A stretch of 32,397 nucleotides of DNA from a virus, in the IMG/VR virus record IMGVR_UViG_3300044858_003382, positions 1 to 32,397 of that record. One strand, written 5' to 3'. Every line of letters starts with the position of its first letter. Positions within the stretch are counted from its first letter, which is position 1. This document shows positions 7,717 to 15,234 of this stretch, in pieces. The translations under genes were made by a program, and so were the position numbers. The notes beneath the pieces are model-generated. The model saw only the letters and a list, made by a program, of their open reading frames with translations, did no database searches and was not told the DNA's origin.

Positions 7717-8655
7717 TTAAGCCTGATTGTTGCACCAGATAGACTGGCCATCACGGAACTCAACTCCTGCTCTGAAGTCACCCATCACCTTAATGGTACG
7801 GTTGAACTCCTGAGTAACAAGGTTAGACTGAGGACCATCCACATCGAATCCATAAACCAGATTCTCTTTTGGCGTTACCAATACCCGGCTGGATGTACCC
7901 ATTCCTGGTACTGCTATAATTTGAGCACGAGTGCCTTCCAGATATAGCTGGTCGTAGTTGGAATTGTATGGAGCAGCTCCAACAGTAGCCTGGTAGTCGG
8001 TTAAGTACTTATCCTTAGCCTGCACAGAGCACAAGCACACCATCTCACGATTCCGGTATGCTGGATCGATCTTATCACGGATCAACTTGAACTCATCAAA
8101 TGCATTGGAAGCAGTAAGAGCTGACCCAGCGGTTACATTGGCGGCAGGAATCTCCAAAGATGTGATGGCAGCGGTTACCAAGGTAAGGATACCAGACATG
8201 GTTGCAGCTGGAGTGCTTCCTGCAGCATCGTAGGTTCCAGTCCAGATGGCAGTCTCTAAATCATCCACTACCTGGGCCATGATGGAATCCATCATGAACT
8301 GCTCCAAAGGAATGTCGAATGGTGAGGAATTTGGTGCACCTTCTACCTGACCGAGCCATGAGTTGTAGAGATCCAGAGGTACGATGCTCACATCAAATGA
8401 ACATCTTCTGGCGTTCAATATACGAGCAGATAAAGTAAGAGCATCAGCTGTCGCAGTAAATCCACCACCAGCGGCATAGGGCTTCAAAATAGAAGCAGAG
8501 CGCAAACGAGTAAGTGGTAACTGGTCGATTGATCCACCATAAAGAGTGAAAAGATCTCTGGTAGATTCTTTCAAAGCCTTGCGGTAAGCTTCGGCTTTAT
8601 TTTCACGAGCATAGGCACCAAGGGTGCTATTTAGTGAGGTTATGTTAATAGACAT
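7717..8655 (-). CDS. Major capsid protein, HK97 fold
   Basis: A 312-residue protein. The pattern of an N-terminal helical arm, then DLETAIWTGTYDAAG, an Ala/Thr-rich middle (A-domain), and a C-terminal strand region (QEFNRTIKVMGDFRAGVEFRDGQSIW) fits an HK97-type major capsid protein. It assembles the icosahedral shell. The preceding gene is a protease fused to a scaffold-like region, as expected. The start at 8655 (MSINITSLNS) is the first ATG after the protease stop. The N-terminal arm is short, which agrees with scaffold function being carried by the protease gene product rather than a delta domain here. Confidence 0.82.
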   Translation of the reverse strand: MSINITSLNSTLGAYARENKAEAYRKALKESTRDLFTLYGGSIDQLPLTRLRSASILKPYAAGGGFTATADALTLSARILNARRCSFDVSIVPLDLYNSWLGQVEGAPNSSPFDIPLEQFMMDSIMAQVVDDLETAIWTGTYDAAGSTPAATMSGILTLVTAAITSLEIPAANVTAGSALTASNAFDEFKLIRDKIDPAYRNREMVCLCSVQAKDKYLTDYQATVGAAPYNSNYDQLYLEGTRAQIIAVPGMGTSSRVLVTPKENLVYGFDVDGPQSNLVTQEFNRTIKVMGDFRAGVEFRDGQSIWCNNQA

Positions 8656-8688
8656 TTCTTTCCCTGTTTAAAATTTGTGAGTAAAAAT

Positions 8689-10134
8689 TTAAGAACCTTT
8701 AGAGGCTTTTTTTTCATTGATGAGACGCTGCTGTTTTGCCCATTCGGTTTCAGCTTCTACAGCTGCTCCTCTCTGGCTGGTTACCCGGTTGCTTCCAGCC
8801 GGGAAAATTTGCTTGCCAAATGGAGTGGATTTGATTGAGCGGAGATCCTCAGAGTTTGATTTTTGAATATCCAGGATCTGAGTGAGTACATCCTGCATGC
8901 TGCGTACTGAAGTAGCCAATGCTTCGATCTGCCGGGTGCTGGCTTCAGCATCTGCTGTGCTTTCAGCGGCTACCGGAGCCGGAGCTTCTTCTACTTCTGG
9001 AGCCATTACCTCAGTGATCAATCCGGCTTCATCAGTTACGATGGTATAGCCTAACAGATCACCAGTTAATACATGCTCACCGGCAGGAGGCAAGTCGGTA
9101 GTGCCCAACAGGTACACCTGATCACCTACAGCTGGTACATCGGCTTCCGTCTCGATTGAAATATCAGCACCGCCTTCGGTTGTATTTTCAATTGATTTGG
9201 CACCGTTTTCGCCTCCACCAATTGCTGATTTTACAGACCTGGTAAGGGATGATAAACCTTTCTGGAGTTGCTCCAAAAGGCTTTGAGTGGATTTTTGATT
9301 CTTATTCATATCTACATTAATAGAATTCTTTTTGTTCCGAGCAGCTTCATACTTCCGGATAAATGATTCGGTTTTTTCCCGGTTCGAAATCATAAATTCA
9401 AACACATCCGGATTTGAATCCAGAAAGTCGAATACTGTGGCAGCCATTAATGGCTCGCCTTTAAAATTTCGGAAAAGGTTATTGGTGTTGGCACCGTCAT
9501 GCACGAAGTCGGTATAGTTCCAGTCTGTCACCGTTTCGTACAGGATCCTTGCGGCCTCTGGTTTGGCAGCCAGGAGATCGAAGTGCTCATCGTTGCCTAC
9601 TTCATAAGTTACCCGGTTGCCATTTTCATCGAGAAAATAAAGCGGCCCTGGTTGAAATACGATGCTCATCATAATAGCATCTGGATCCTCAGTCGCCTTT
9701 TCTAAAACATACTGGTAAAGGTTACCGTCCGGAGAGATGCGAGCACTGTGGCTTAATTGGATATCGCCCACTGCCCCATCGCCCTCCTTTCGAATGTTGG
9801 TTATGTAGCCCACATGCTTGCCCAGTTGCTCATCGCACATACCCGGATGCCCGAATCGGGCTTTTTGGCCTTTTTCCGGGAAGTTAGCAGATAAGGCCAC
9901 GAGCGATTCGATGAAGTCGATACCGGTTTCAACCCGTACCGGCATCTGCTCTGCACCCTTGTAAATTGAGCATTTGCCTGCAATGCCTTTGGGCTGCATC
10001 GCCTGGCACAGCAGTACTCCTTTAAGAGTGCCGGTTTCAGAGTCTACAGTAAAGCCAGAGCCAGCAGCAGCCCGATAAGTGGCTCCGTGTACCCGGCCTC
10101 TGCTATCCTGTAGCGGATGAACTTTTTTCTCCAT
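8689..10134 (-). CDS. Prohead maturation protease with C-terminal scaffold region
   Basis: A 481-residue protein from the ATG at 10134 (MEKKVHPLQD); an 11-codon upstream extension is possible but less likely. Residues 1-200 look like a head maturation serine protease: RFGHPG carries candidate catalytic His96, and AIMMSIVF carries candidate Ser157. The remainder is low-complexity, helical and Ala/Glu-rich (about 290-470) with a short beta unit (TGDLLGYTIVTDEAGLITEV) of the type seen in capsid scaffold-associated proteins. A protease-scaffold fusion would guide capsid assembly and then remove itself. It precedes the major capsid gene with a 33-base gap. Confidence 0.75.
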   Translation of the reverse strand: MEKKVHPLQDSRGRVHGATYRAAAGSGFTVDSETGTLKGVLLCQAMQPKGIAGKCSIYKGAEQMPVRVETGIDFIESLVALSANFPEKGQKARFGHPGMCDEQLGKHVGYITNIRKEGDGAVGDIQLSHSARISPDGNLYQYVLEKATEDPDAIMMSIVFQPGPLYFLDENGNRVTYEVGNDEHFDLLAAKPEAARILYETVTDWNYTDFVHDGANTNNLFRNFKGEPLMAATVFDFLDSNPDVFEFMISNREKTESFIRKYEAARNKKNSINVDMNKNQKSTQSLLEQLQKGLSSLTRSVKSAIGGGENGAKSIENTTEGGADISIETEADVPAVGDQVYLLGTTDLPPAGEHVLTGDLLGYTIVTDEAGLITEVMAPEVEEAPAPVAAESTADAEASTRQIEALATSVRSMQDVLTQILDIQKSNSEDLRSIKSTPFGKQIFPAGSNRVTSQRGAAVEAETEWAKQQRLINEKKASKGS

Positions 10135-10179
10135 GATACAAAATAGGATGTACCAGGAGGATATCAATTAAGACCGATT

Positions 10180-10680
10180 TTATTCGCCTCCTCCACCTCC
10201 ACCCAGTATCCGGTAGGTATGGTAGGGCCGCAGCTGGTCGCTTCTCAGGCTTATATCCCAGCCTTGCTTCTGGCCCGGAGCACGGCCGAGGCTATAATCG
10301 TTCTCAATCCGGTAGGGCATCTGCTCATCACCGGTGATGATCCATCGCTCGCCCATCAGTGCGATGATCCAGAATCGCTTTTCCTGATTTTCTGCAAACC
10401 AGTCGGCCACATCGGAGAGTAGCATTACATCGATTGTATTTTCAAAATACCATCCGGCAGTGCCTTGCTTCCGCTTGCTGTTAAATTGAGCACTGTGAAT
10501 CTCCATCTCCATATCCAGAGGTATAGCATCCAGTGATGGTAGAGAAGTCATTTCCTCTTTTTTAAAAAACAGAGAAAAGTCATCGCCCAATGGCACCAGG
10601 TAAAGCTTATCGATCCCGGCCGAAAGGCTCTCTGTGGTTCCAATGATATCGGCCGTGGCCAAAAAGTCGGTTATCGTCAT
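10180..10680 (-). CDS. Unknown late structural-region protein with Gly-rich C-terminus
   Basis: A 166-residue protein of unknown function. It is beta-rich with several Trp residues (FWIIALMGERWIITGD, GWYFENTIDVML) and ends in six glycines and a glutamate. It lies 12 bases before the extended protease frame in the late operon, so a virion or neck component is likely. The sequence gives no secretion signal or membrane segment. The glycine run may act as a flexible tether. Confidence 0.65.
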   Translation of the reverse strand: MTITDFLATADIIGTTESLSAGIDKLYLVPLGDDFSLFFKKEEMTSLPSLDAIPLDMEMEIHSAQFNSKRKQGTAGWYFENTIDVMLLSDVADWFAENQEKRFWIIALMGERWIITGDEQMPYRIENDYSLGRAPGQKQGWDISLRSDQLRPYHTYRILGGGGGGE

Positions 10681-10749
10681 ATTTATACAGGTCTAACTCA
10701 TGCCGACATACGCCATCAATCGCCCGATGGTGTGTATCAGAATGAGTGC

Positions 10750-11235
10750 TTATGAAAATAGAGAAAGCTGATTACCGGCTTCCTTGCCCAAAGTAGGCCC
10801 AGATTCTTTTTTCTTTTTAAGGACTGGTTCAGTAGGATTGAGGAATCGATGCTTCCTGCGCTCCCAGGTGCGATAGGCAGAATCAAGATCATACTCATCA
10901 TCCGTAATATTGTAGGCTTCCAGAAATTTGCGAATGGCATTCCGGGCAGGAAGCCCCTGCTTTACGGCATAAGCGGCCACTGTAAACATCCGATCCCGGA
11001 ATTCACGAGCCATCTGGCCATGCAGGCTGTAGAGTGTGTAAAGGCTCGAACATCTCATCTCTACATATATAAAGTGCTCAGATCCTTTGCCTCTTTCGAA
11101 AAAGGCATCCACCCGGTGCTTGGTATTATTCACAATCACCGGCCTATTTTTAACATGCAGGGTATTATTGACCAGATCGGCCTGCAAGTATTTTTTAACG
11201 TACGGCAGGCATGGGAGCTTGTGGATCTTATTCAT
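10750..11235 (-). CDS. Promoter-proximal late-operon protein with C-terminal clamp-binding motif
   Basis: A 161-residue basic protein of unknown family. The last residues are NQLSLFS; QLSLF at 156-160 matches the consensus for binding the beta sliding clamp (QL[SD]LF). The body contains a beta segment (NNTLHVKNRPVIVNNTKHRVDAFFE) and helices, with a lysine-rich linker (VLKKKKESG) before the motif. It is the first gene after the best promoter in the window and immediately precedes the head genes. Clamp-dependent late transcription factors are known in T4 (gp33/gp55), so a regulator of late genes or a replication-coupled nuclease are both possible. A TTG codon at 11256 lies inside the promoter, so the ATG at 11235 is chosen. 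Confidence 0.7.
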   Translation of the reverse strand: MNKIHKLPCLPYVKKYLQADLVNNTLHVKNRPVIVNNTKHRVDAFFERGKGSEHFIYVEMRCSSLYTLYSLHGQMAREFRDRMFTVAAYAVKQGLPARNAIRKFLEAYNITDDEYDLDSAYRTWERRKHRFLNPTEPVLKKKKESGPTLGKEAGNQLSLFS

Positions 11236-11253
11236 AATGGCATTGGAATAATA

Positions 11254-11284
11254 CAAATTTAACTATCTGACATTGTACGACCAA
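11254..11284 (-). promoter_or_regulatory. Bacteroidetes-type promoter for the late region
   Basis: On the minus strand, TTG (11284-11282), a spacer of exactly 20 bases, and TAAATTTG (11261-11254) match the Bacteroidetes primary sigma consensus TTG-N19-21-TAnnTTTG at every fixed position. Transcription would start near 11248, leaving a very short leader before the ATG at 11235. A predicted AT-rich region lies upstream (11285-11427). Confidence 0.8.
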
Positions 11285-11440
11285 AACAATTATAAATAAG
11301 ATACTTAAGTATATTCTAACATCAGGACGATGTACTACCTAAATTATAGGATAAGTACAATAGATATTTTTTCAGCCAACTTATCGGATAAAAAATTGAA
11401 CTCTAAATCGAAATCGAATTTAAACATGTGAAAGAGCCAC

Positions 11441-11474
11441 CACAGACTGGCCCGATATCAGGCCCATATCTGTG
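11441..11474. other. Possible hairpin downstream of the zinc-ribbon gene
   Basis: CACAGA at 11441-11446 pairs with TCTGTG at 11469-11474, with an inner GGCC/GGCC pairing. It could be a weak transcription end for 11529-12502, but no strong T run follows on the minus strand. The surrounding region 11285-11528 shows no gene that I can support. Confidence 0.3.
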
Positions 11475-11528
11475 TTTATTCAAAGAAGCATACAGATGCC
11501 CACATCCATGCCCGACATCGGTCTGGAT

Positions 11529-11819
11529 TCAGAAAGGCTTGAAATCATTCGGAATCGGAAAATCATCTGTGCGGATGATCACCGTGAAGCTTCCAGCTTC
11601 GATCCGGTAGAATGCCATGCCAGTTTCTTTTTTTAGTTTATCAATATCCTCTTTCGATAAAGTATGCCCCATCTGCTCACACTGCCTGCACACCGGTGGG
11701 CCATAGTTTATCTTCCGCAGGATGAATTTATTGCGTGGCTTCTGCTCTCCACATCGGCTACAGGTCCGGGTGCAGAGATGTTTCTTCTTATATTTTGGGC
11801 TTACTACGGGCTTACTCAT
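11529..11819 (-). CDS. Small zinc-ribbon protein
   Basis: A 96-residue protein from the ATG at 11819, which overlaps the upstream stop as ATGA and so is preferred over an upstream in-frame start. It carries CSRCGEQ at about residues 21-27 and CRQC at about 44-47, a two-knuckle Cys4 zinc ribbon, after a lysine-rich N-terminus. The C-terminal half is mixed alpha/beta (FYRIEAGSFTVIIRTDDF). The Cys4 layout resembles zinc-binding modules of small phage HNH/VII-type nucleases, but the nuclease residues are not evident. Nucleic acid binding is likely. Confidence 0.7.
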   Translation of the reverse strand: MSKPVVSPKYKKKHLCTRTCSRCGEQKPRNKFILRKINYGPPVCRQCEQMGHTLSKEDIDKLKKETGMAFYRIEAGSFTVIIRTDDFPIPNDFKPF

Positions 11820-12502
11820 CGAGTGAAAATGAGATTTGAGAACGTGGTGGAGCTTGCAGCACATCCGGAGCCATTACACACCAGATCTACCTGGTACCAG
11901 AATCCGGAGAAGCTTGTCGGGTAGGTTCGGGTGATGGTACCGGCAGCCGCTTCCTGGATAGTGGGCCTGTAATTGGAGAGCCGGGTGCCGGTACCCTTTA
12001 CGTTCTGATTAAATAAAGGCTTTACCAGTGGATTAGTTGAGGCGAGCTGTTTATAAACTACCGTGTAGCTCGTACAGCTGGCGCACAGTGCCCAGGTTAC
12101 GGTAATTTTCTTGGTGGCAGGATTCAAGAGGGTTGTAATTGGTACCCGGCAGCATCGATTCGGGCCTACTTGTACAGTTATGGCATTTGACTTCTTTACG
12201 ATTGGATTGCACGGATCTCTGGACCATCGATTGGCAGTTACTTGATAGCTGTAAATGCCGGGAGGAGTTTGGGTTATCATCATTTCTACACTGTCGGCTG
12301 TGGTCGTATCCCTGGTTAAGGATCCGGCCAGCCGCCTGCCATTTTCGAACAGATCAAACAAAGCAAATTTGTGGTTTACTGGCAGAGTGAGTCTCAGCCG
12401 GGTGGTACTATCCCGGCTTACCAGACTATCAACAGCCAGAGATTGAGCCAGAGCAGATTTGGCCATTAAAATAATGATGATGTGTGTGATGAGCTTTTTC
12501 AT
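11816..12502 (-). CDS. Secreted cysteine-containing protein, possibly FN3-like
   Basis: A 228-residue protein with a clear signal peptide (KKLITHIIIILMAKSALAQ). The mature part is Thr/Ser-rich and beta-rich, with a segment typical of fibronectin III strands (TKKITVTWALCASCTSYTVVYK), and contains seven cysteines, several paired (NRCC, CASC, CNGSGC), suggesting disulfides in the periplasm or outside. A GTG 18 bases upstream would add six residues, but the ATG at 12502 gives the better signal peptide. It is coupled to the zinc-ribbon gene by ATGA. Placed between the early terminator and the late promoter, it could be a lysogenic conversion or host-surface protein; function unknown. Confidence 0.72.
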   Translation of the reverse strand: MKKLITHIIIILMAKSALAQSLAVDSLVSRDSTTRLRLTLPVNHKFALFDLFENGRRLAGSLTRDTTTADSVEMMITQTPPGIYSYQVTANRWSRDPCNPIVKKSNAITVQVGPNRCCRVPITTLLNPATKKITVTWALCASCTSYTVVYKQLASTNPLVKPLFNQNVKGTGTRLSNYRPTIQEAAAGTITRTYPTSFSGFWYQVDLVCNGSGCAASSTTFSNLIFTR

Positions 12503-12560
12503 GTGTGAGTGAAATTTCACACAATTTCCAAAGGCTTGAGCCGGTAGAGTTATGATATAA

Positions 12561-12591
12561 AAAAAGCCCGAAGCAATGCTCCGGGCTTTTT
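12561..12591. terminator. Bidirectional terminator closing the early operon
   Basis: AAAAAGCCCGAAG (12561-12573) pairs with CTCCGGGCTTTTT (12579-12591), with one G-T pair and a five-base loop. On the minus strand the hairpin is followed by a run of seven T residues. It ends the early operon after 12672-12884. Confidence 0.88.
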
Positions 12592-12671
12592 ACTTGTTTT
12601 CATATACCAATTTATTTACCGATTCTCATTTCAAAGGTGAAACGATTGATGATCCTATGCTATGAATGAAT

Positions 12672-12884
12672 TTAGAGCTGGATCAGATTGAACCTTTCCC
12701 TATCCAGTCGTTTGAGCAGGGAACCCAATCGCTTGTCTCTCCACTGCTTCTGGATGTTGGCCTCCGTTGTATGGTTTAGCCTGGTTAAACTTGTCATGTA
12801 TCTGAATCGCTCCACGGCCTCCATCTCCGTCATGCGCTCGCTGAGTTGTAGATTCAGGAGAGCTTCTTTCTCCTTTAGTTTCAT
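12672..12884 (-). CDS. Small charged helical protein, early operon
   Basis: A 70-residue, highly charged, all-helical protein (KLKEKEALLNLQLSER .. WRDKRLGSLLKRLDRERF). Unknown function. It is the last gene of the early operon and overlaps the preceding gene by ATGA. No membrane segment or recognisable domain. Confidence 0.65.
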   Translation of the reverse strand: MKLKEKEALLNLQLSERMTEMEAVERFRYMTSLTRLNHTTEANIQKQWRDKRLGSLLKRLDRERFNLIQL

Positions 12885-13093
12885 TTCCAGTTTTTGAGTT
12901 TAAAAAATGCGATGGTTTTACCCATCGAATTGTGGAGATAAATCCATTCAGAATAGTGATCATACGCAAATCTGCCATTTGCCCAGAGTGCGAGGCCAGA
13001 GTTAATATAAACTGGCTTGGATTTGACCTCGTACCGGAATCGCTCCGGGTTGTTTACCGTTGCGGATGCTATTATTTGCTTGTTAGAGATCAT
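12881..13093 (-). CDS. Small unknown protein, early operon
   Basis: A 70-residue protein from the ATG at 13093 (MISNKQIIASATV), preceded by a weak GAAG ribosome-binding-like motif and overlapping the upstream gene by 11 bases. A longer frame up to 13144 exists but lies wholly inside the upstream gene. The protein is beta-rich with several aromatic residues (YINSGLALWANGRFAYDHYSEW). Function unknown. Confidence 0.6.
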   Translation of the reverse strand: MISNKQIIASATVNNPERFRYEVKSKPVYINSGLALWANGRFAYDHYSEWIYLHNSMGKTIAFFKLKNWK

Positions 13094-13292
13094 ACCCATC
13101 TTCAATAAATTTCTGATCCAGTAATAAAATATCGGCCCAATCATTTAGAGCCTTTTTCGTCTTAAAATTGCCCTCCAAAAAATGCCAATCCCATCGATGG
13201 GTGGTTTTCTGGGTAATGGCCATTTTTGTGTAGTTCCTCCGGATGAGGGTGTAGCCTGCTTCGAGGAGTTTCTTTTGGTCTCGCTGTGTCAT
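13083..13292 (-). CDS. Small conserved-type phage protein (MTQRDQ type)
   Basis: A 69-residue protein beginning MTQRDQKKLLEAGYTLIRR and ending with an LLLDQKFIEDGYDL helix. Small proteins of this layout (an RDQ..LL..G(Y/F)T(I/L)IR start and a short C-terminal LLLD helix) recur in Bacteroidetes phages and prophages, by my recollection, without known function. It lies six bases downstream of the next gene. Confidence 0.65.
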   Translation of the reverse strand: MTQRDQKKLLEAGYTLIRRNYTKMAITQKTTHRWDWHFLEGNFKTKKALNDWADILLLDQKFIEDGYDL

Positions 13293-13298
13293 GGCTTC

Positions 13299-13622
13299 TT
13301 AGTCGGGTAAAAAAGTACTTGTATCCTCTCCTCTGGCCTCCATGTTGGCAATAGTTAGATTCCGAACCATTTTCTCCAGAACGGCCATGTAGTTGGAATC
13401 TCTTCGATAGTGCCCGGCTCTGGTTTTACTTTCCTCTTTTTGAAGAAAAATCTGCCGCTTCTTGTACCACAGTACTCCATCGACGAAATCAATAAGATTC
13501 TGAATCTCTTCTACCGAATCTCCGTTATCTCTGGCCACTTGAGCCATAAGGAGAACCTCTTGGGTTGTCATTTCTTCTGTTCCAAAAACTTCGGATGCCA
13601 CTTTAAATCCTGGTGAATTCAC
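13299..13622 (-). CDS. Unknown helical protein, early operon
   Basis: A 107-residue acidic, helical protein (TTQEVLLMAQVARDNGDSVEE; VLEKMVRNLTIANMEARGED). No recognised domain. Its start overlaps the upstream stop as ATGA, so co-translation with 13619-13861 is likely. Confidence 0.65.
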   Translation of the reverse strand: MNSPGFKVASEVFGTEEMTTQEVLLMAQVARDNGDSVEEIQNLIDFVDGVLWYKKRQIFLQKEESKTRAGHYRRDSNYMAVLEKMVRNLTIANMEARGEDTSTFLPD

Positions 13623-13861
13623 TTCTCTCCCTCATTCCTTCCGGTATCCGGAATTTCAAGGCATTCAATCAATTTTCGCATGGCCCATATTTTGGAAAAG
13701 TTGATCCTTACCCAGTTTATTTTTTCAAAATTCCGGGTTCCTGGTTTGATGTTGGAAAGGGTAAAATGAAGATTATCAATTATGCGCTGATCATCTTCAA
13801 ACCGGTTGGCTTTAGCATCCTGCTCTATATCCCAGCCGTGTAAATCTCTTCCGCTGCTCAT
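13619..13861 (-). CDS. Unknown small protein, early operon
   Basis: An 80-residue protein with basic and acidic patches and no membrane segment (NIKPGTRNFEKINWVRINFSK). It overlaps the next gene by ATGA and follows the upstream gene after two bases. Function unknown. Confidence 0.62.
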   Translation of the reverse strand: MSSGRDLHGWDIEQDAKANRFEDDQRIIDNLHFTLSNIKPGTRNFEKINWVRINFSKIWAMRKLIECLEIPDTGRNEGEK

Positions 13862-13863
13862 GG

Positions 13864-14229
13864 CTATATCTGGGCTACGTTATTGAGGTCTTCTTCGAAC
13901 TTCTCATTAAGGGCATCGTACTGCTCCTTTTCTACGATGAGCACCTGCCCATCCTTTACCTGCTCCAGTAGGTTTATTACCGTACAGAGTTGGTCCCAGT
14001 CTCCATCGGCCAGTTTATCTGCCAGCTCCACAATCATCTCTTTTGATTGCAGAAGAATGGCCAAAGCTTTTGGATCGCTGAACTGCCGGGTGCCGGGCAG
14101 CTCTTTATGGATGCGCTCTGCCAGGTGGTTGAGACTATTGGCCAGTTTACCACTATTGGCACCTTGCAGGCACCGCTGCTGGATGAGGAGCGTAAGCTCC
14201 AGGAGGAAGTATCGTACTTGAATATTCAT
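13864..14229 (-). CDS. Unknown helical protein, early operon
   Basis: A 121-residue protein, predicted as a helical bundle (NIQVRYFLLELTLLIQQRCL; LAILLQSKEMIVELADKLAD) with an acidic C-terminal helix. No family recognised. The ATG overlaps the stop of the 57-residue gene upstream (ATGA). Confidence 0.65.
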   Translation of the reverse strand: MNIQVRYFLLELTLLIQQRCLQGANSGKLANSLNHLAERIHKELPGTRQFSDPKALAILLQSKEMIVELADKLADGDWDQLCTVINLLEQVKDGQVLIVEKEQYDALNEKFEEDLNNVAQI

Positions 14230-14399
14230 GCTTTTACTTTTTTTTCGTAGATGAAAACTTGGACATACCCGGCAGCCCGAAGTCGGTCGGCATGCCAGTG
14301 GGCTGCGGACCTGGTTGGTGCTGGTACTTTTAACTTTTCGGTTTTGATCTGGCCCAGCATCTTATAGCCGTAGACTGAAAATGGATCGTTTGACTTCAT
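14226..14399 (-). CDS. Small basic protein (57 residues), early operon
   Basis: A short gene of 57 codons starting MKSNDPFSVYGYKMLG and ending YEKKVKA. It is supported by its ATGA overlap with the following gene, the three-base gap after the preceding gene and the lack of any other coding explanation for this stretch. The product is basic and may bind nucleic acid; contains HWHADRLRAAGY. Function unknown. Confidence 0.65.
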   Translation of the reverse strand: MKSNDPFSVYGYKMLGQIKTEKLKVPAPTRSAAHWHADRLRAAGYVQVFIYEKKVKA

Positions 14400-14402
14400 G
14401 GT

Positions 14403-14636
14403 TTACATATTTTTTGCATTGTAGAAAATTGATTTTTGGAGCAGTGCCTTGCGCTGGTAGTGAGAAGTTACATTCTCCGCTTTACAGGCAATTTCGAACA
14501 CTTCCATCACCGCTCCATGTGACTTATCTAAGGCCAGAAGTACATCGGCCATCTTCATCCCATCTGTGAGCACGTTCACTTTCATTTTACCGGTTTCATC
14601 CCGGTGCGTTTCAATCGTTATTTTTTCGTTTTGCAT
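14403..14636 (-). CDS. Unknown small protein, first gene after the GGWCC array
   Basis: A 77-residue protein with an N-terminal beta segment (KITIETHRDETGKMKVNVLTDG) followed by helices. Unknown function. It is the first gene downstream of the non-coding array, so any promoter in the array would serve it and the genes to 12672. Confidence 0.65.
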   Translation of the reverse strand: MQNEKITIETHRDETGKMKVNVLTDGMKMADVLLALDKSHGAVMEVFEIACKAENVTSHYQRKALLQKSIFYNAKNM

Positions 14637-14992
14637 AAAAAGTTCATTCTAAAATTATGGACCGATGCTTTACACATCTAATCCGCTGAATATTTGGTTT
14701 TTAACTCTCATAACATTGGACCATTTCGGTCCGTTTTTATTTTTTCTCTGTCTGTAACTCTTTATAGGTCAGTTACTTTACTGATAATCGCTTGGTCCGT
14801 TTTTTGGACCGATTTTCGGTCCAAATTTTGGACCGATGGTTTTCACGTAATCGGCTCACTATCAAATAATAAGCCTTGTGAAATTTCTGCATTTGGACCG
14901 AAACGGTCCAATGTTATGGAACCTAAAAGGCTGTATTTCAATGCTTTTACTATGGTTTTGATCGGTCCGTTTTTTTTCATTGTCCTTTTAGT
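14637..14992. repeat. Dyad-symmetric array of ten GGWCC sites; candidate replication origin
   Basis: A 356-base non-coding stretch inside an otherwise gap-free operon. GGACC or GGTCC begins at 14659, 14718, 14728, 14794, 14806, 14818, 14830, 14895, 14905 and 14964. Spacings are 59, 10, 66, 12, 12, 12, 65, 10 and 59, a mirror-image pattern about 14813-14814, and the orientation (GGACC versus GGTCC) is also mirrored for all five pairs. Flanks give the consensus TTGGACCGA. Most sequence between the sites is not conserved between arms, apart from ATAACATTGGACC, so spacing itself seems constrained. Protein-binding iterons of a replication origin, or an operator/partition array, are the main options. 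Confidence 0.85.
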
Positions 14993-15205
14993 TTAAAAAG
15001 GCAAATCCTCTCCAAATGGCCTGCAATCCTTTACATCCCATTTCACGGTTTCAAACGATTTAATTGTGGCCAAAACCCAGGCCTTTTTGCTCAAAGTTTC
15101 TGCCAGCCTTTTGGCTTCTTTTTCGGCCGCTTCAAGGCTGCTATGTTTAAAGGCTGGCATCCTGCCGCCTTCGACAAACACCATATAAAATGATTGATTT
15201 TCCAT
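14993..15205 (-). CDS. Small conserved-type protein next to the array
   Basis: A 70-residue protein (MVFVEGGRMPAFKHSSLEAA.. and a C-terminal FGEDLPF). The pattern with a short beta start, EAEKEAKRLAE-like helix, a second strand (AWVLATIKSFE) and ending in DLPF recalls small hypothetical proteins I have seen in Bacteroidetes phages. Function unknown. It separates the DUF3987 ATPase gene from the GGWCC array. Confidence 0.68.
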   Translation of the reverse strand: MENQSFYMVFVEGGRMPAFKHSSLEAAEKEAKRLAETLSKKAWVLATIKSFETVKWDVKDCRPFGEDLPF

Positions 15206-15234
15206 TGCTTTTGGTTTGATTAAAAATTAATTTA

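Noticed and set aside
10690-10733. Terminator between 10750-11235 and 10180-10680
   Set aside because: There is an imperfect inverted repeat (ACGCCATC / GATGGTGT) but no T run on the minus strand.
10849-11262. 137-residue plus-strand frame
   Set aside because: Antisense to the clamp-motif gene and the promoter; no supporting signal.
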